From Photobacterium piscicola (GTDB lineage Bacteria; Pseudomonadota; Gammaproteobacteria; Enterobacterales; Vibrionaceae): DNA of 64,000 bases. Position numbers and translations under genes: made by a program. How positions within the stretch are numbered: position 1 is the stretch's first letter; each line of letters opens with the position of its first letter. The notes beneath the pieces were generated by a model. The model saw only the letters and a list, made by a program, of their open reading frames with translations, was not told where the DNA came from and did no database searches. The stretch is taken from contig NZ_FUZI01000004.1 of NCBI RefSeq assembly GCF_900166965.1, positions 62,001-126,000 on the forward strand. The letters run 5' to 3'. Of this stretch, positions 1-8,610 are shown one piece after another.

Positions 1-701
1 ATGCTAAGAAAGGCCAAGTACACGTATTAAGCCCACACCCATGGATGCGTTTGCACTCACAAATGGCGAATGCGGATGTAAACAGCTACGAATCTGTTGA
101 TGGTCGTCAAATCGTACTTATCAATAAGAAAGACGCTGAAGAACGTGGCGTAAAAGATGGCGATGTAGTTGAAGTTTACAATGATCGTGGCGTACTACTA
201 GCTGGTGCTCGTATCACTGATGAAGCAATGCCGGGTGTTATTTACATCCACGAAGGCGCATGGCTACAACTTGATAGCAAAGGCCGTTGTAACTCAGGCT
301 CAATCAACATGTTAACAAGTAGCCAACCAACCAGTGGTTTAGCCCAAGCAACCAGTGCGAACACTTGTTTGGCTTACTTTAAGAAATGTACTGACGTAGA
401 AACACCAAACCAGGCTTACACACCACCAAAAATTGTTAAGACTGATTATCAAGTTGATATCTGGTCGCTACAATTAGGTAAACGCTTAAAAGCCGTTGCA
501 GCAGAGCAAGGTCCAGAGCAATCTCCTGGTGAGAAATTATTCTACGGTAGCTGCACCCTTTGTCACGCAGCACCACACCCAAGTGACTTCACTTACAAGC
601 AGTGGAAAGGTATTACTAACAGTATGTTCCCACGTGCAGGTCTAAATGCGACAGACCGTAAACTTGTACTTGATTTCCTACAAGAAAATGCTAAAAAATA
701 A
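1..701 (+). CDS. C-terminal part of a TMAO/DMSO-type molybdopterin reductase fused to a cytochrome c domain (5' end outside window)
   Basis: The reading frame is open from base 3 and runs into the window edge, so the apparent ATG at 45 is internal. The stretch HPWMRLHSQM is typical of the fourth (molybdopterin-dinucleotide-binding) domain of TorA/TorZ/BisC-family oxidoreductases, which reduce TMAO or related S-/N-oxides in the periplasm. The last 60 or so residues hold a haem-attachment motif CTLCH (about 552-566) followed by a possible axial Met in NSMFPRAG. This layout recalls the C-terminal monohaem domain of TorC/TorY, the usual separate electron donors. I infer a reductase that carries its own donor haem. 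The substrate and the Tat signal cannot be judged because the N-terminus is missing. Confidence 0.8.
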   Translation, partial: AKKGQVHVLSPHPWMRLHSQMANADVNSYESVDGRQIVLINKKDAEERGVKDGDVVEVYNDRGVLLAGARITDEAMPGVIYIHEGAWLQLDSKGRCNSGSINMLTSSQPTSGLAQATSANTCLAYFKKCTDVETPNQAYTPPKIVKTDYQVDIWSLQLGKRLKAVAAEQGPEQSPGEKLFYGSCTLCHAAPHPSDFTYKQWKGITNSMFPRAGLNATDRKLVLDFLQENAKK

Positions 702-723
702 TTAATAGTCCGCTATTATTTAA

Positions 724-768
724 ATAACAAAAAGCCCCGCTGGTTAATCTCCTGCGGGGCTTTGTTAT
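724..768. terminator. Bidirectional intrinsic terminator
   Basis: A perfect GC-rich stem (AAAGCCCCGC paired with GCGGGGCTTT) extends through A/T flanks on both sides. It sits between the reductase and the convergent U32 gene and can serve both. Confidence 0.9.
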
Positions 769-800
769 AGCAATGCGTTGCTTTTATTTACTGCTCGCTG

Positions 801-3062
801 TTACAAGCCTTTGGTGTATTGATTACAGGTATTACCAATAATAACCGCTTCAATTTCACTACGCGTAAGTTCATTATTACCCGTAACATACTGATTAAAT
901 AACGCCGTTAATTCCGCTTTAGTTACTGTCACTTGGGTGTCAGTTTTAATGTCGCGCAAATCAACCATAAACCCTGAGAACTTATTCTTAATCTCATCAA
1001 CAATATCAAGATTTAAGAAGTTCTTCGGGTTATATAACGCATTATGATCACCGCGCTGTTTATCCACCACAAATGACGCTTCAGTAAGATTAATGATCGA
1101 TGCTGACTTATCACATTTACGTAAGCACTTATCATCAAAACGCTTTTTCTTACAACCTACTGTTTGATGGAATAAGCATTGACGGCTCATTAATAGCATC
1201 ATCGGGTGATAAATGCTGTAATACAATTCAAATCCAGCAGGTGCTGCAATGGGTTTAATTTGTGAACGTTTGATCTCATTAGAAATAAACGCCCCAACAC
1301 AACCAAACTCTTGCTGTAAGCATTCAAGGCTCAAACTGTTACTGATATTCATTTGAGGGCCAGCCACCCACGCTAAACCTAATTGATGCGCCGCATAACC
1401 GACACCGCTATTATTGGTTACAATACGTGACGGCTTAACGTGTTCAAGGAACGTCACTGCTGCTTGATAATTATCGCCAATTAAAATCGCAGGGAACCAA
1501 GGAATAAGCTGTGGATTTTCTTGGAACAGACTAACTAATTTTAACCCTTCCATTGCCATCGCTTCTGGCAATTGATAATACACTGCGGTATCTGGCTGGC
1601 TCACAGCTTCAATATCTGCAGGATTAGCAATTAATACTGATAACCGTGGCATCATCGCAGCGAGAGGCTTACGGACAGCTTTAGGTAACTCAACCGGCTC
1701 AACTAATGGTTGATCACCGTTTAACACACGGGCAATTTGATCTCGCATGATAGTTAATTCTTTAAACGGCACCACTACGTCTGTCACGAGTTGACTCAAA
1801 TCTATTGGTGCTAATAAATACTCACCATTATTTAAACTACGGAAGCGTTTATCAAAACAATCGCTATCAAGCACTGTATTATCTGATCGACGTAATAACG
1901 AGGTTGATGTGACTTCAAACTGTTGTAACGGTGTCGTTACTTGAATAATTAGCGGCTGTCCAACCTGACCGATAATCGTCAGCTCTAATGCTAATAAACT
2001 AATGTCTAAATCTGCAATTCGTTCTTCAACGGTTTGGATAATAGTGGTTTTATCATCATATAACTTTCGTTTAACCGCTTGAATTTCTGTCTCAGATTTA
2101 GCATCAGCAATTTGTGCAAAGTGATCGACAGAGTTATCACGTGGATTGTCGATAAACATCGCTTTATTAATATCACCCATTAAATATGAGTTAGAGAAAT
2201 CGCGATTAAAGACAGTATATAACTCACGTGTATCCGCTAATAATGGCTTTTGATTACAATAGTTATCTAATTGACGACTCCAATTATCTACCACGGTATA
2301 AACGTAATGTGATTTTTTGATGCGTCCTTCTACTTTTAATGAATACACCCCAGCATCCGCTAAGGCTTCTAAATTTGAAAACGCAGAATTGTCTTTCATA
2401 TTGAGCGGATAATCTTTACCAACGGCGGTAGTTTGGTATTGATCTCGACAAGGCTGACTACAACGACCACGGTTACCTGAGTTACCATTTTTAGCCGAAC
2501 TGATATAACACAAACCGGAAAAACCAATGCAGTATGAGCCATGGACAAACACTTCCATTAACACATTATGTTGATGTCCAAACTGTGCTAAATGTTTTAT
2601 CTCTTTGATATTAAGTTCACGCGATAAATTCACACGGCTCGCATTAAGCTGCCCCATAAATAAAATTTGGCCTTCATTGTGACTATTAACTTGAGTTGAT
2701 GCATGCACATCAAGGGTTGGAAAATGCTGTTTAATAAGATGAAACAGCCCTAAATCTTGCAGGATCACACCATCAATTTTAGTGTTAACTAATTTATTTA
2801 ATAATCGAATAACCGCTGGAATTTCACTTTCAAGGATCATGATATTAAGCGTAAGAAAAATCTTACAATCGCGTTGATGGGCAACACGGACAATGCCATT
2901 TAAATCTTCAAAAGTAATATTGGTTGCACGATTACGGGCATTAAAATTATCTAAGCCGCAATAAATAGCATCCGCACCCGCAACGATAGCCGCTTTAATC
3001 GACTCTATATCGCCACCTGGAGCTAACAACTCAAAATTACTTCTCATCGCGTTATTACCCAT
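801..3062 (-). CDS. Peptidase U32 family protein
   Basis: The N-terminal half is a U32 TIM-barrel. It begins ELLAPGGDIESIKAAI and contains the family signature EVFVHGSYCIGFSGLCYIS, followed by RGRCSQPCR. In characterised relatives (RlhA, TrhP, UbiU/UbiV) such cysteines bind an Fe-S cluster used for RNA or quinone hydroxylation. A second cysteine cluster lies near the C-terminus (CLFHQTVGCKKKRFDDKC). At 753 residues it is longer than YegQ/TrhP (about 450) and RlhA (about 650), and the C-terminal half does not clearly match RlhA. The substrate is therefore open, and a hydroxylase role is more likely than proteolysis. An internal ATG at 3047 is an alternative start; neither start has a strong ribosome binding site. 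Confidence 0.8.
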   Translation of the reverse strand: MGNNAMRSNFELLAPGGDIESIKAAIVAGADAIYCGLDNFNARNRATNITFEDLNGIVRVAHQRDCKIFLTLNIMILESEIPAVIRLLNKLVNTKIDGVILQDLGLFHLIKQHFPTLDVHASTQVNSHNEGQILFMGQLNASRVNLSRELNIKEIKHLAQFGHQHNVLMEVFVHGSYCIGFSGLCYISSAKNGNSGNRGRCSQPCRDQYQTTAVGKDYPLNMKDNSAFSNLEALADAGVYSLKVEGRIKKSHYVYTVVDNWSRQLDNYCNQKPLLADTRELYTVFNRDFSNSYLMGDINKAMFIDNPRDNSVDHFAQIADAKSETEIQAVKRKLYDDKTTIIQTVEERIADLDISLLALELTIIGQVGQPLIIQVTTPLQQFEVTSTSLLRRSDNTVLDSDCFDKRFRSLNNGEYLLAPIDLSQLVTDVVVPFKELTIMRDQIARVLNGDQPLVEPVELPKAVRKPLAAMMPRLSVLIANPADIEAVSQPDTAVYYQLPEAMAMEGLKLVSLFQENPQLIPWFPAILIGDNYQAAVTFLEHVKPSRIVTNNSGVGYAAHQLGLAWVAGPQMNISNSLSLECLQQEFGCVGAFISNEIKRSQIKPIAAPAGFELYYSIYHPMMLLMSRQCLFHQTVGCKKKRFDDKCLRKCDKSASIINLTEASFVVDKQRGDHNALYNPKNFLNLDIVDEIKNKFSGFMVDLRDIKTDTQVTVTKAELTALFNQYVTGNNELTRSEIEAVIIGNTCNQYTKGL

Positions 3063-3178
3063 TTATAACCGTGCCTTAAAAAAACGTACCAATATTGTGA
3101 GCGGCTATTCTACTCATGAGGGCGATTAAGTCCAATTTTGGAAGATAAATCACAGCTTATATTACTCGTTGAATACCA

Positions 3179-4171
3179 TTACTCAAATGGCGCTTGTACC
3201 GAATCACGCTTAATTAGCAACGGATGAAAGGCGTTTGATACTGGTAAATTTTCACCTTCTAAAGATAACCTTGCCGCATTAATAGCCATACTCTCAATTG
3301 GATTACGAATTGTTGTGAGCTTAGGACTAAAATAACATTGTGGTAAAACGTCATCAAAACCGACAATAGATAACCGTTGTGGGATTTCAATACCGTGTTC
3401 TTTAAATACTTGCATCGCAGCGGCCGCATAAAAATCATTAAATGCCACTAAAGCTGTCACTGGCAACCCTTTATTGAGTAAGTTAATTGCCGCTTCAGCC
3501 CCCCCTGGTTCACCAAAAGGAACTTCTTCTATCCAATCATGGTTAAGCTCAATGCCCGCTTCTATTAATGCTTGTTGATAACCATTAAAACGATCAAATT
3601 TATCATCTACCTCCATCTCGCACGAAAGATAAGCAATTTTACAATGCCCTTGTTCAATCAAATGTTTAGTTGCTAAATAGGTTCCAGCGCTGTTATCTAA
3701 CCACACACACTGAGATTCTATTTCACTAACATGGCGATTAATCATGATGATTCCTGAATGCTGTTTTGCATAATGGATCAACATATCATCAGTCATCGCT
3801 TTACTATGTAAAACAATATTACGGCAACCTTTACTTAAAATAAATTTAAGCGCTTCCTCTTCACACTCCATATCATAATTACCACTCGCAACAATCAGTT
3901 TACGGCCATGCTTTTTAGCCACTTTTTCAACGCCTTGCGTTAATAAACCATAAAAAGAGGAGTGAAAGCGGCTAACAATCAACCCAATCGTATCTTGCCC
4001 TTGGTTTATCGTAAGCCTTTGATTATCTTTTATTTGATAGCCAATCTCAGCCATTACCATTTCAACTTTAGCCACTGTTTCTGGCAGCACACTATTCGAT
4101 TTATTAATAACACGAGAAACGGTTGCAGTTGAGACATTTGCCGCTTTTGCTACATCTTTAATTGTTGCCAT
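3179..4171 (-). CDS. LacI/GalR-family transcriptional repressor
   Basis: The N-terminal helix-turn-helix (MATIKDVAKAANVSTATVSR) is textbook LacI family. It is followed by a periplasmic-binding-protein-like effector domain containing SIVGFDDVLP. The frame is open to a GTG at 4189, but ATG at 4171 gives the usual family N-terminus and I prefer it. The gene is divergent from an NhaC-type antiporter and a C-S lyase, the same layout as E. coli malI-malXY but with a different transporter. It probably represses that operon and itself through the palindromes at 4199 and 4338. The inducer is unknown. Confidence 0.88.
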   Translation of the reverse strand: MATIKDVAKAANVSTATVSRVINKSNSVLPETVAKVEMVMAEIGYQIKDNQRLTINQGQDTIGLIVSRFHSSFYGLLTQGVEKVAKKHGRKLIVASGNYDMECEEEALKFILSKGCRNIVLHSKAMTDDMLIHYAKQHSGIIMINRHVSEIESQCVWLDNSAGTYLATKHLIEQGHCKIAYLSCEMEVDDKFDRFNGYQQALIEAGIELNHDWIEEVPFGEPGGAEAAINLLNKGLPVTALVAFNDFYAAAAMQVFKEHGIEIPQRLSIVGFDDVLPQCYFSPKLTTIRNPIESMAINAARLSLEGENLPVSNAFHPLLIKRDSVQAPFE

Positions 4172-4198
4172 ATGAGGTAGAGATCCCACTTTTTAACC

Positions 4199-4211
4199 AT
4201 GTAATTTACAT
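4199..4211. promoter_or_regulatory. Candidate LacI-family operator, copy 1
   Basis: ATGTAATTTACAT is a 13-bp palindrome with perfect 6-bp arms, about 28 bp upstream of the repressor start. The same sequence recurs in reverse complement at 4338. The TGTAA/TTACA arms resemble GalR half-sites. Binding by the adjacent regulator is an inference. Confidence 0.6.
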
Positions 4212-4232
4212 ATGATACTAATATGTTACATC

Positions 4233-4248
4233 AGTGAATTCCATCACA
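4233..4248. promoter_or_regulatory. Candidate CRP binding site
   Basis: AGTGA-N6-TCACA matches the CRP consensus TGTGA-N6-TCACA at 9 of 10 positions. It lies between the divergent LacI gene and the antiporter operon, about 108 bp before the antiporter start, suggesting catabolite control. Confidence 0.55.
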
Positions 4249-4337
4249 GAATGATAGATATTTAGTATTTATCCTAAGAATGTGAATCAAAACAGATAAA
4301 AATAATTAATAACCCTTGCCCTTTAAATGACGTGTGG

Positions 4338-4350
4338 ATGTAAATTACAT
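4338..4350. promoter_or_regulatory. Candidate LacI-family operator, copy 2
   Basis: ATGTAAATTACAT is the reverse complement of the palindrome at 4199-4211, 139 bp away. It overlaps the start codon of the NhaC-family gene, so a bound repressor would block early transcription, and looping with the first copy is possible. Confidence 0.6.
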
Positions 4351-5806
4351 GAAAAATAAATCTATAACGACACCACCAGTAGGATTAGCCCTGCTGCCAT
4401 TAATCGCAATGATCGGATTATTAGTCATTGGATATGGAGTGTATGGCCTTCCAATTGAAAGTCTTTTATTAACATCAGCAATCATTGCCGCAGTTGTAGC
4501 ATGGAAAATTGGCTATAGCTGGAATGATATTCAAAATGCCATTATCGAACGTTTAGCAAAAACTCTACCGGCTATATTTATTCTGGTATTAGTTGGCGGT
4601 TTAATCGGCAGTTGGATGGTCGGTGGTACTATCCCAATGTTGGTTTACTATGGCCTGAAAATTATTAGCCCTGAATACTTAGTACTGACTTCATTTTTAG
4701 TAACCTGCATGATCTCACTTTGTACTGGTACCTCATGGGGCGCGGCGGGTACCATTGGTGTTGCTCTAATGGGTATAGCAACGGGTATGGACGCAAACCT
4801 TGCAGCGGTTGCAGGTGCTGTTGTTTCTGGAGCCTATTTTGGTGATAAGATTTCACCATTATCGGACTCAACTAACTTTGCCCCCGTGGTTGCGGGAACA
4901 GATCTCTACTCACATATTCAACATATGCTATGGACGACTGTTCCAGCATTTATCCTATCCTGTGTCGTGTTTTTCTTTGTTGGTAACCATGAAGTAACAG
5001 CCGCTACACCAGAAAAAGTTATTGCTATGTTGGCAAATATTGAACAATTATTTTCACTTAACGTTTTCTTATTACTCCCACCAGCTCTAATTTTATGGGG
5101 TGCTATCCGTAAACTACCAACGATTCCTTTAATGCTCTTAGCCATCATTATTGGCATTTTTAACTCAGTAGTATTCCAAGGCTTTAGCTTAGTGACGGCG
5201 TTAAATGCAATGCTTAATGGCTTCAATGCGAGCATGTTTGCTGATGCAGGTTTAGGCAACATTACTGTTGTTAGTGATGTTCTAACATTAGTCAATCGTG
5301 GCGGCATGACATCCATGATGGGTGTCGTATTATTGGTTTTCTGTGCTTTCTCATTTGCAGGAGCATTAGCACTCACTGGCGCACTTAATGTTCTGGTAGA
5401 TTTACTTAGCAAAGGCATTAAAGGAACAGCAAGCCTTATAGGTGCAACAATTATCACGACGATTACCGTGGTATGTACCACCTCTGATGGTAAATTAGCA
5501 CTGCTTATTCCATCTGAGTTATTCCGTGATACTTATAAGAAAATGCAGTTAGATCCTAAAAACTTATCTCGTACAATCGAAGATGCTGGCACCATTATTG
5601 AGCCTCTCGTTCCTTGGACTAATGCTGGTGTATTTATGGCTGCTACATTAGGAGTATCAACACTTGACTATATGCCTTGGGCAATTCAAAACTATTCTGC
5701 CATTTTCTTTGCCATGCTATGGGCAGTAACCGGCATTGGTATTGCTAAAGCAGTAAAAGATGTAAAACAAACAAAAACAACCACTCAAAATAAAGTAACA
5801 ATCTAA
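4349..5806 (+). CDS. NhaC-family Na+/H+ antiporter-type transporter
   Basis: This is a polytopic inner-membrane protein of about 485 residues with some 11-12 hydrophobic segments. It has NhaC/MleN-family blocks such as GTSWGAAGTIGVALMG, GAYFGDKISPLSDSTN and a late TIIEPLVPWTNAGVF. The family exchanges Na+ for H+, or organic solutes for Na+/H+ (malate/lactate in MleN). The frame is open to a GTG at 4334, but the ATG at 4349 is preferred. It is followed 58 bp later by a C-S lyase and is probably co-transcribed with it. I infer that it moves the lyase's substrate or product rather than acting only in pH control, but the sequence does not prove this. Confidence 0.85.
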   Translation: MKNKSITTPPVGLALLPLIAMIGLLVIGYGVYGLPIESLLLTSAIIAAVVAWKIGYSWNDIQNAIIERLAKTLPAIFILVLVGGLIGSWMVGGTIPMLVYYGLKIISPEYLVLTSFLVTCMISLCTGTSWGAAGTIGVALMGIATGMDANLAAVAGAVVSGAYFGDKISPLSDSTNFAPVVAGTDLYSHIQHMLWTTVPAFILSCVVFFFVGNHEVTAATPEKVIAMLANIEQLFSLNVFLLLPPALILWGAIRKLPTIPLMLLAIIIGIFNSVVFQGFSLVTALNAMLNGFNASMFADAGLGNITVVSDVLTLVNRGGMTSMMGVVLLVFCAFSFAGALALTGALNVLVDLLSKGIKGTASLIGATIITTITVVCTTSDGKLALLIPSELFRDTYKKMQLDPKNLSRTIEDAGTIIEPLVPWTNAGVFMAATLGVSTLDYMPWAIQNYSAIFFAMLWAVTGIGIAKAVKDVKQTKTTTQNKVTI

Positions 5807-5864
5807 ATAAACTATTTTTGGAAAGTCCGTCAATTTGGGGCTTTCCTGCCTACGAGAGGAAATT

Positions 5865-7034
5865 ATGGCACACGAACTTGATACAATTATTAATCGCTAT
5901 GGTACAGACAGCTTAAAATGGGATTATATGGAAAAATGGCTTGGTGTTCCGAAAGGAGAAGCTTTACCAAGTTGGGTCTCAGACTGGGATTTTAAAGCCC
6001 CTACATTTATTACTGATGCGCTACAAGCGCGCTTAGATCATGGCATTTTTGGTTATTCTGAGCGCGGTGATGAATACTTTAATTCTGTCATTGATTGGTG
6101 GGCTGAACGTCATCAAGTGACATTACAAAAAGAATGGTTCCATACAACACCAGGTAGCCTACCCGCTATAGCAATGCTAGTAGAACAATGGTGTCATGTG
6201 GGTGATAAAGTCTTGGTTTTAAGCCCTGTGTATCATGCTTTTTATCGTACTATTGAAAATACAGGCCGCACTATTGCTGAATCCAGTTTAATTAATAATG
6301 ACGGTTACTACACCATTGACTTTACTGATCTTGAAACGCAATTTCAAAGTGGCGTCAAGATTATGATTTTCTGTAATCCACATAACCCAGGAGGCAGAGT
6401 CTGGACAGAACAAGAAGTCAATAAGGTCTGCCAACTTTGTCATCAATATGGTGTGTATCTTATCTCTGATGAGATTTGGGCTGATATCGTCTTCACTGGC
6501 AGTAAGTTTTACAGCTGTTTGCGCGTAGACTCTAAATATTTTGATAAATTAGCAGTATGTATCGCTGGCACAAAGACATTTGGCTTACCGTCAATGCGCT
6601 TAACAAATACCATGATCCCAAATGAGAAAGAAGCCCAAGCATTAAAAACTAAATTACTTGCCTATGGTATCGATGTGTATAGCGCATTTAGCATTATTGC
6701 CAATCAAGCAGCATACCGTAATGGTCACGCATGGGTAGATGAAACAGTTAAGTATTTAGAAGAGAATAACAAAATTCTTGAAGCCTTTGTCCGTAATGAG
6801 CTTAAGCAAGTAACCTATCGAGTTCAAGAATCGACTTACTTAGCATGGCTAGATTGTCGAGCAATGGGATTAGATGATCAAACCCTAGAAAATACACTAC
6901 ATCAAGCAGGTGTTATTCCAACAATGGGATATGGCTTTGGCCGAGATGGTAGTGGATTTATTCGTCTAAATCTTGGTTGTCCAACATCTATTTTAGAAGA
7001 AAAAATTAATCGACTACGTACCGTACTAAAGTAA
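5865..7034 (+). CDS. MalY/PatB-type PLP-dependent C-S lyase (aminotransferase fold I/II)
   Basis: This is a 389-residue fold-type I PLP enzyme, close to the 390 of E. coli MalY. The Schiff-base lysine is K237 in AGTKTFGLPSMR. FCNPHNPGGRVW and LISDEIWADIVF are the cofactor-binding blocks, and FIRLNLGCP is the carboxylate-binding arginine region. MalY/PatB enzymes cleave cystathionine or other S-conjugated cysteines to a thiol, pyruvate and ammonia. ATG at 5865 follows a clear GAGAGGA site, whereas the upstream TTG at 5835 has none. With the NhaC-type transporter it forms a likely two-gene operon for import and cleavage, or sensing, of a sulfur amino acid or conjugate. The substrate is unknown. 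Confidence 0.88.
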   Translation: MAHELDTIINRYGTDSLKWDYMEKWLGVPKGEALPSWVSDWDFKAPTFITDALQARLDHGIFGYSERGDEYFNSVIDWWAERHQVTLQKEWFHTTPGSLPAIAMLVEQWCHVGDKVLVLSPVYHAFYRTIENTGRTIAESSLINNDGYYTIDFTDLETQFQSGVKIMIFCNPHNPGGRVWTEQEVNKVCQLCHQYGVYLISDEIWADIVFTGSKFYSCLRVDSKYFDKLAVCIAGTKTFGLPSMRLTNTMIPNEKEAQALKTKLLAYGIDVYSAFSIIANQAAYRNGHAWVDETVKYLEENNKILEAFVRNELKQVTYRVQESTYLAWLDCRAMGLDDQTLENTLHQAGVIPTMGYGFGRDGSGFIRLNLGCPTSILEEKINRLRTVLK

Positions 7035-7061
7035 AAAGCACACCAGATACATCCTCAAAAT

Positions 7062-7095
7062 ATGCATTAGGGTAAGTCTTATAACCCTAATGCAT
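7062..7095. terminator. Stem-loop after the C-S lyase operon
   Basis: The arms ATGCATTAGGGT and ACCCTAATGCAT pair perfectly around a 10-nt loop. No run of T follows, so this may be a Rho-dependent or stabilising hairpin rather than a classic terminator. Confidence 0.5.
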
Positions 7096-7201
7096 TATGC
7101 TTACCCCATAAAAGTAATCTCTAATTACAATCATTTCAGTCGTAAAATATTAACGATATAATAAAAATTAATCATATCGTTATATTTCAAGGAAACACAC
7201 C

Positions 7202-7393
7202 ATGACAACTCAACAAACGCAACTAACAGAAGCACAAAAATCCGCCATCGAAGAAATGGTTATCAACCGTGTAAATGCAATGAATAATGATGCTGTACTG
7301 TGCGATGCGATTGATAATAAAGTTCACAATATGGAAGAGCATCTAAAAGCTTACTTTCATGAGCGTTTTCATTTCCACAGCAAGAAAGCATAA
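7202..7393 (+). CDS. Small hypothetical protein, 63 aa
   Basis: An ATG follows AAGGAAACACACC, a good ribosome binding site. The product is acidic to neutral, mostly helical by eye, and ends in a His-rich stretch (FHERFHFHSKKA). It has no cysteine pair, signal peptide or membrane segment. I do not recognise the family. It stands alone between a hairpin and the LysE gene. The good start site and balanced composition suggest a real gene, but its role is unknown. Confidence 0.6.
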   Translation: MTTQQTQLTEAQKSAIEEMVINRVNAMNNDAVLCDAIDNKVHNMEEHLKAYFHERFHFHSKKA

Positions 7394-7657
7394 TCAACGT
7401 TAGTCAAAAATAGACCAACAAAGCCAATCATTCACTGATCACATCAACGGTATTTTTTATTGTTAGTGATCAGTCCTATACCTAGCTTCATTTCCAAAAA
7501 AACCATCACCATTAACAACTCAATAACGTAAAACAGACGATTAACATACATAATCAAGTCAAAGCAGTAAAAAACACCCTCTATTGCTTGTAACTCATGG
7601 ATTGGAACTATTTATTGTGTAAAATATAGACTTCTACACTATAACGTTGTTTTTACC

Positions 7658-8308
7658 ATGATTGATTTAAATGTATTACCTCTTTACCTCACCGCTGTGA
7701 TTGCTCTACTACTCATTCCAGGACCTGACATGCTACTTATTGCCAGCTCAAGCTTAACTTACGGTCGCAAAGTCGGTATTTATGCAAGTTTAGGTAATGC
7801 AACCTCTGGTATTTTATTAACTATTTTAGCGGCTCTTGGTGTCTCTGCGCTTATAGCAATGAATCCAATCGCTTTACATGTTTTACGTTTAGTTGGCGGC
7901 GCGTATTTATTGAAAATGGGTTGGGATTGCATGCGCACTCATCCAGATGACGCCCCTCAAGAATTAGAGCATTCAAATAAAATGGCATCGACACTTTATC
8001 GTCGAGCTGTTTTTACTAATCTACTTAATCCTAAAGCACTCATTTTCTTTGTTTTGTTTTTACCGCAATTTGTTTCAACCCATGTTACAACATCATCGGG
8101 GGAACAAATGTTAGTACTTGGATTATTACTTAATGTCTTAGGGTTATTATTTAATTTATTTCTCGTGACGACCATTGGCGTATTCGGCCAGTCATTGCTT
8201 AAAAATGAAAAATTCCGAAATAACCAACATAAATTTATGGGTTTAATCTTCTTCATACTGGCTATTTGGCTATTAGCCTCGCAATTACCAACCCCACCAA
8301 GCATGTAA
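7658..8308 (+). CDS. LysE/RhtB-family amino-acid exporter
   Basis: This 216-residue inner-membrane protein with about six hydrophobic segments has the family's N-terminal LLIPGPDMLLIASSSLTYGRK block (PGP motif) and the VFTNLLNPKALIFFVLFLPQF motif after the third helix. Its length matches RhtB/LeuE transporters, which export threonine, homoserine, leucine or lysine. The exact substrate cannot be read from the sequence. It is a single gene with its own terminator downstream. Confidence 0.9.
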   Translation: MIDLNVLPLYLTAVIALLLIPGPDMLLIASSSLTYGRKVGIYASLGNATSGILLTILAALGVSALIAMNPIALHVLRLVGGAYLLKMGWDCMRTHPDDAPQELEHSNKMASTLYRRAVFTNLLNPKALIFFVLFLPQFVSTHVTTSSGEQMLVLGLLLNVLGLLFNLFLVTTIGVFGQSLLKNEKFRNNQHKFMGLIFFILAIWLLASQLPTPPSM

Positions 8309-8340
8309 TTTAATATTGGTAACTATGTTTTCAACAAAAA

Positions 8341-8367
8341 AAACGCCATTAATAATGATGGCGTTTT
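8341..8367 (+). terminator. Intrinsic terminator of the LysE-family gene
   Basis: AAACGCCAT pairs with ATGGCGTTT around an 8-nt loop, followed by TTTT. Confidence 0.8.
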
Positions 8368-8610
8368 AGAAATTATCGATATTTAAGTAAAAAAAACGAT
8401 TAAAAATAGACTATTAGACAAAATAACTGAATAAGTAATATTTTCGCCTTATATGTGAATTCTTAGCCTTTAAATTTTGACTTGAATTTCACACTAAAAA
8501 ACCTCATATACTTACCTTATAGATGTGTGCGCACGCTTACTTTTGCATTTCTTTTATTTAATGCGCATCACAACATTACGCCCAGTATGTCGGGCGCATT
8601 AAGGATTATT

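Noticed and set aside
45-701. Complete 218-aa gene starting at ATG 45
   Set aside because: The frame is open upstream to base 3, and the residues around the ATG are an internal conserved block of the reductase.
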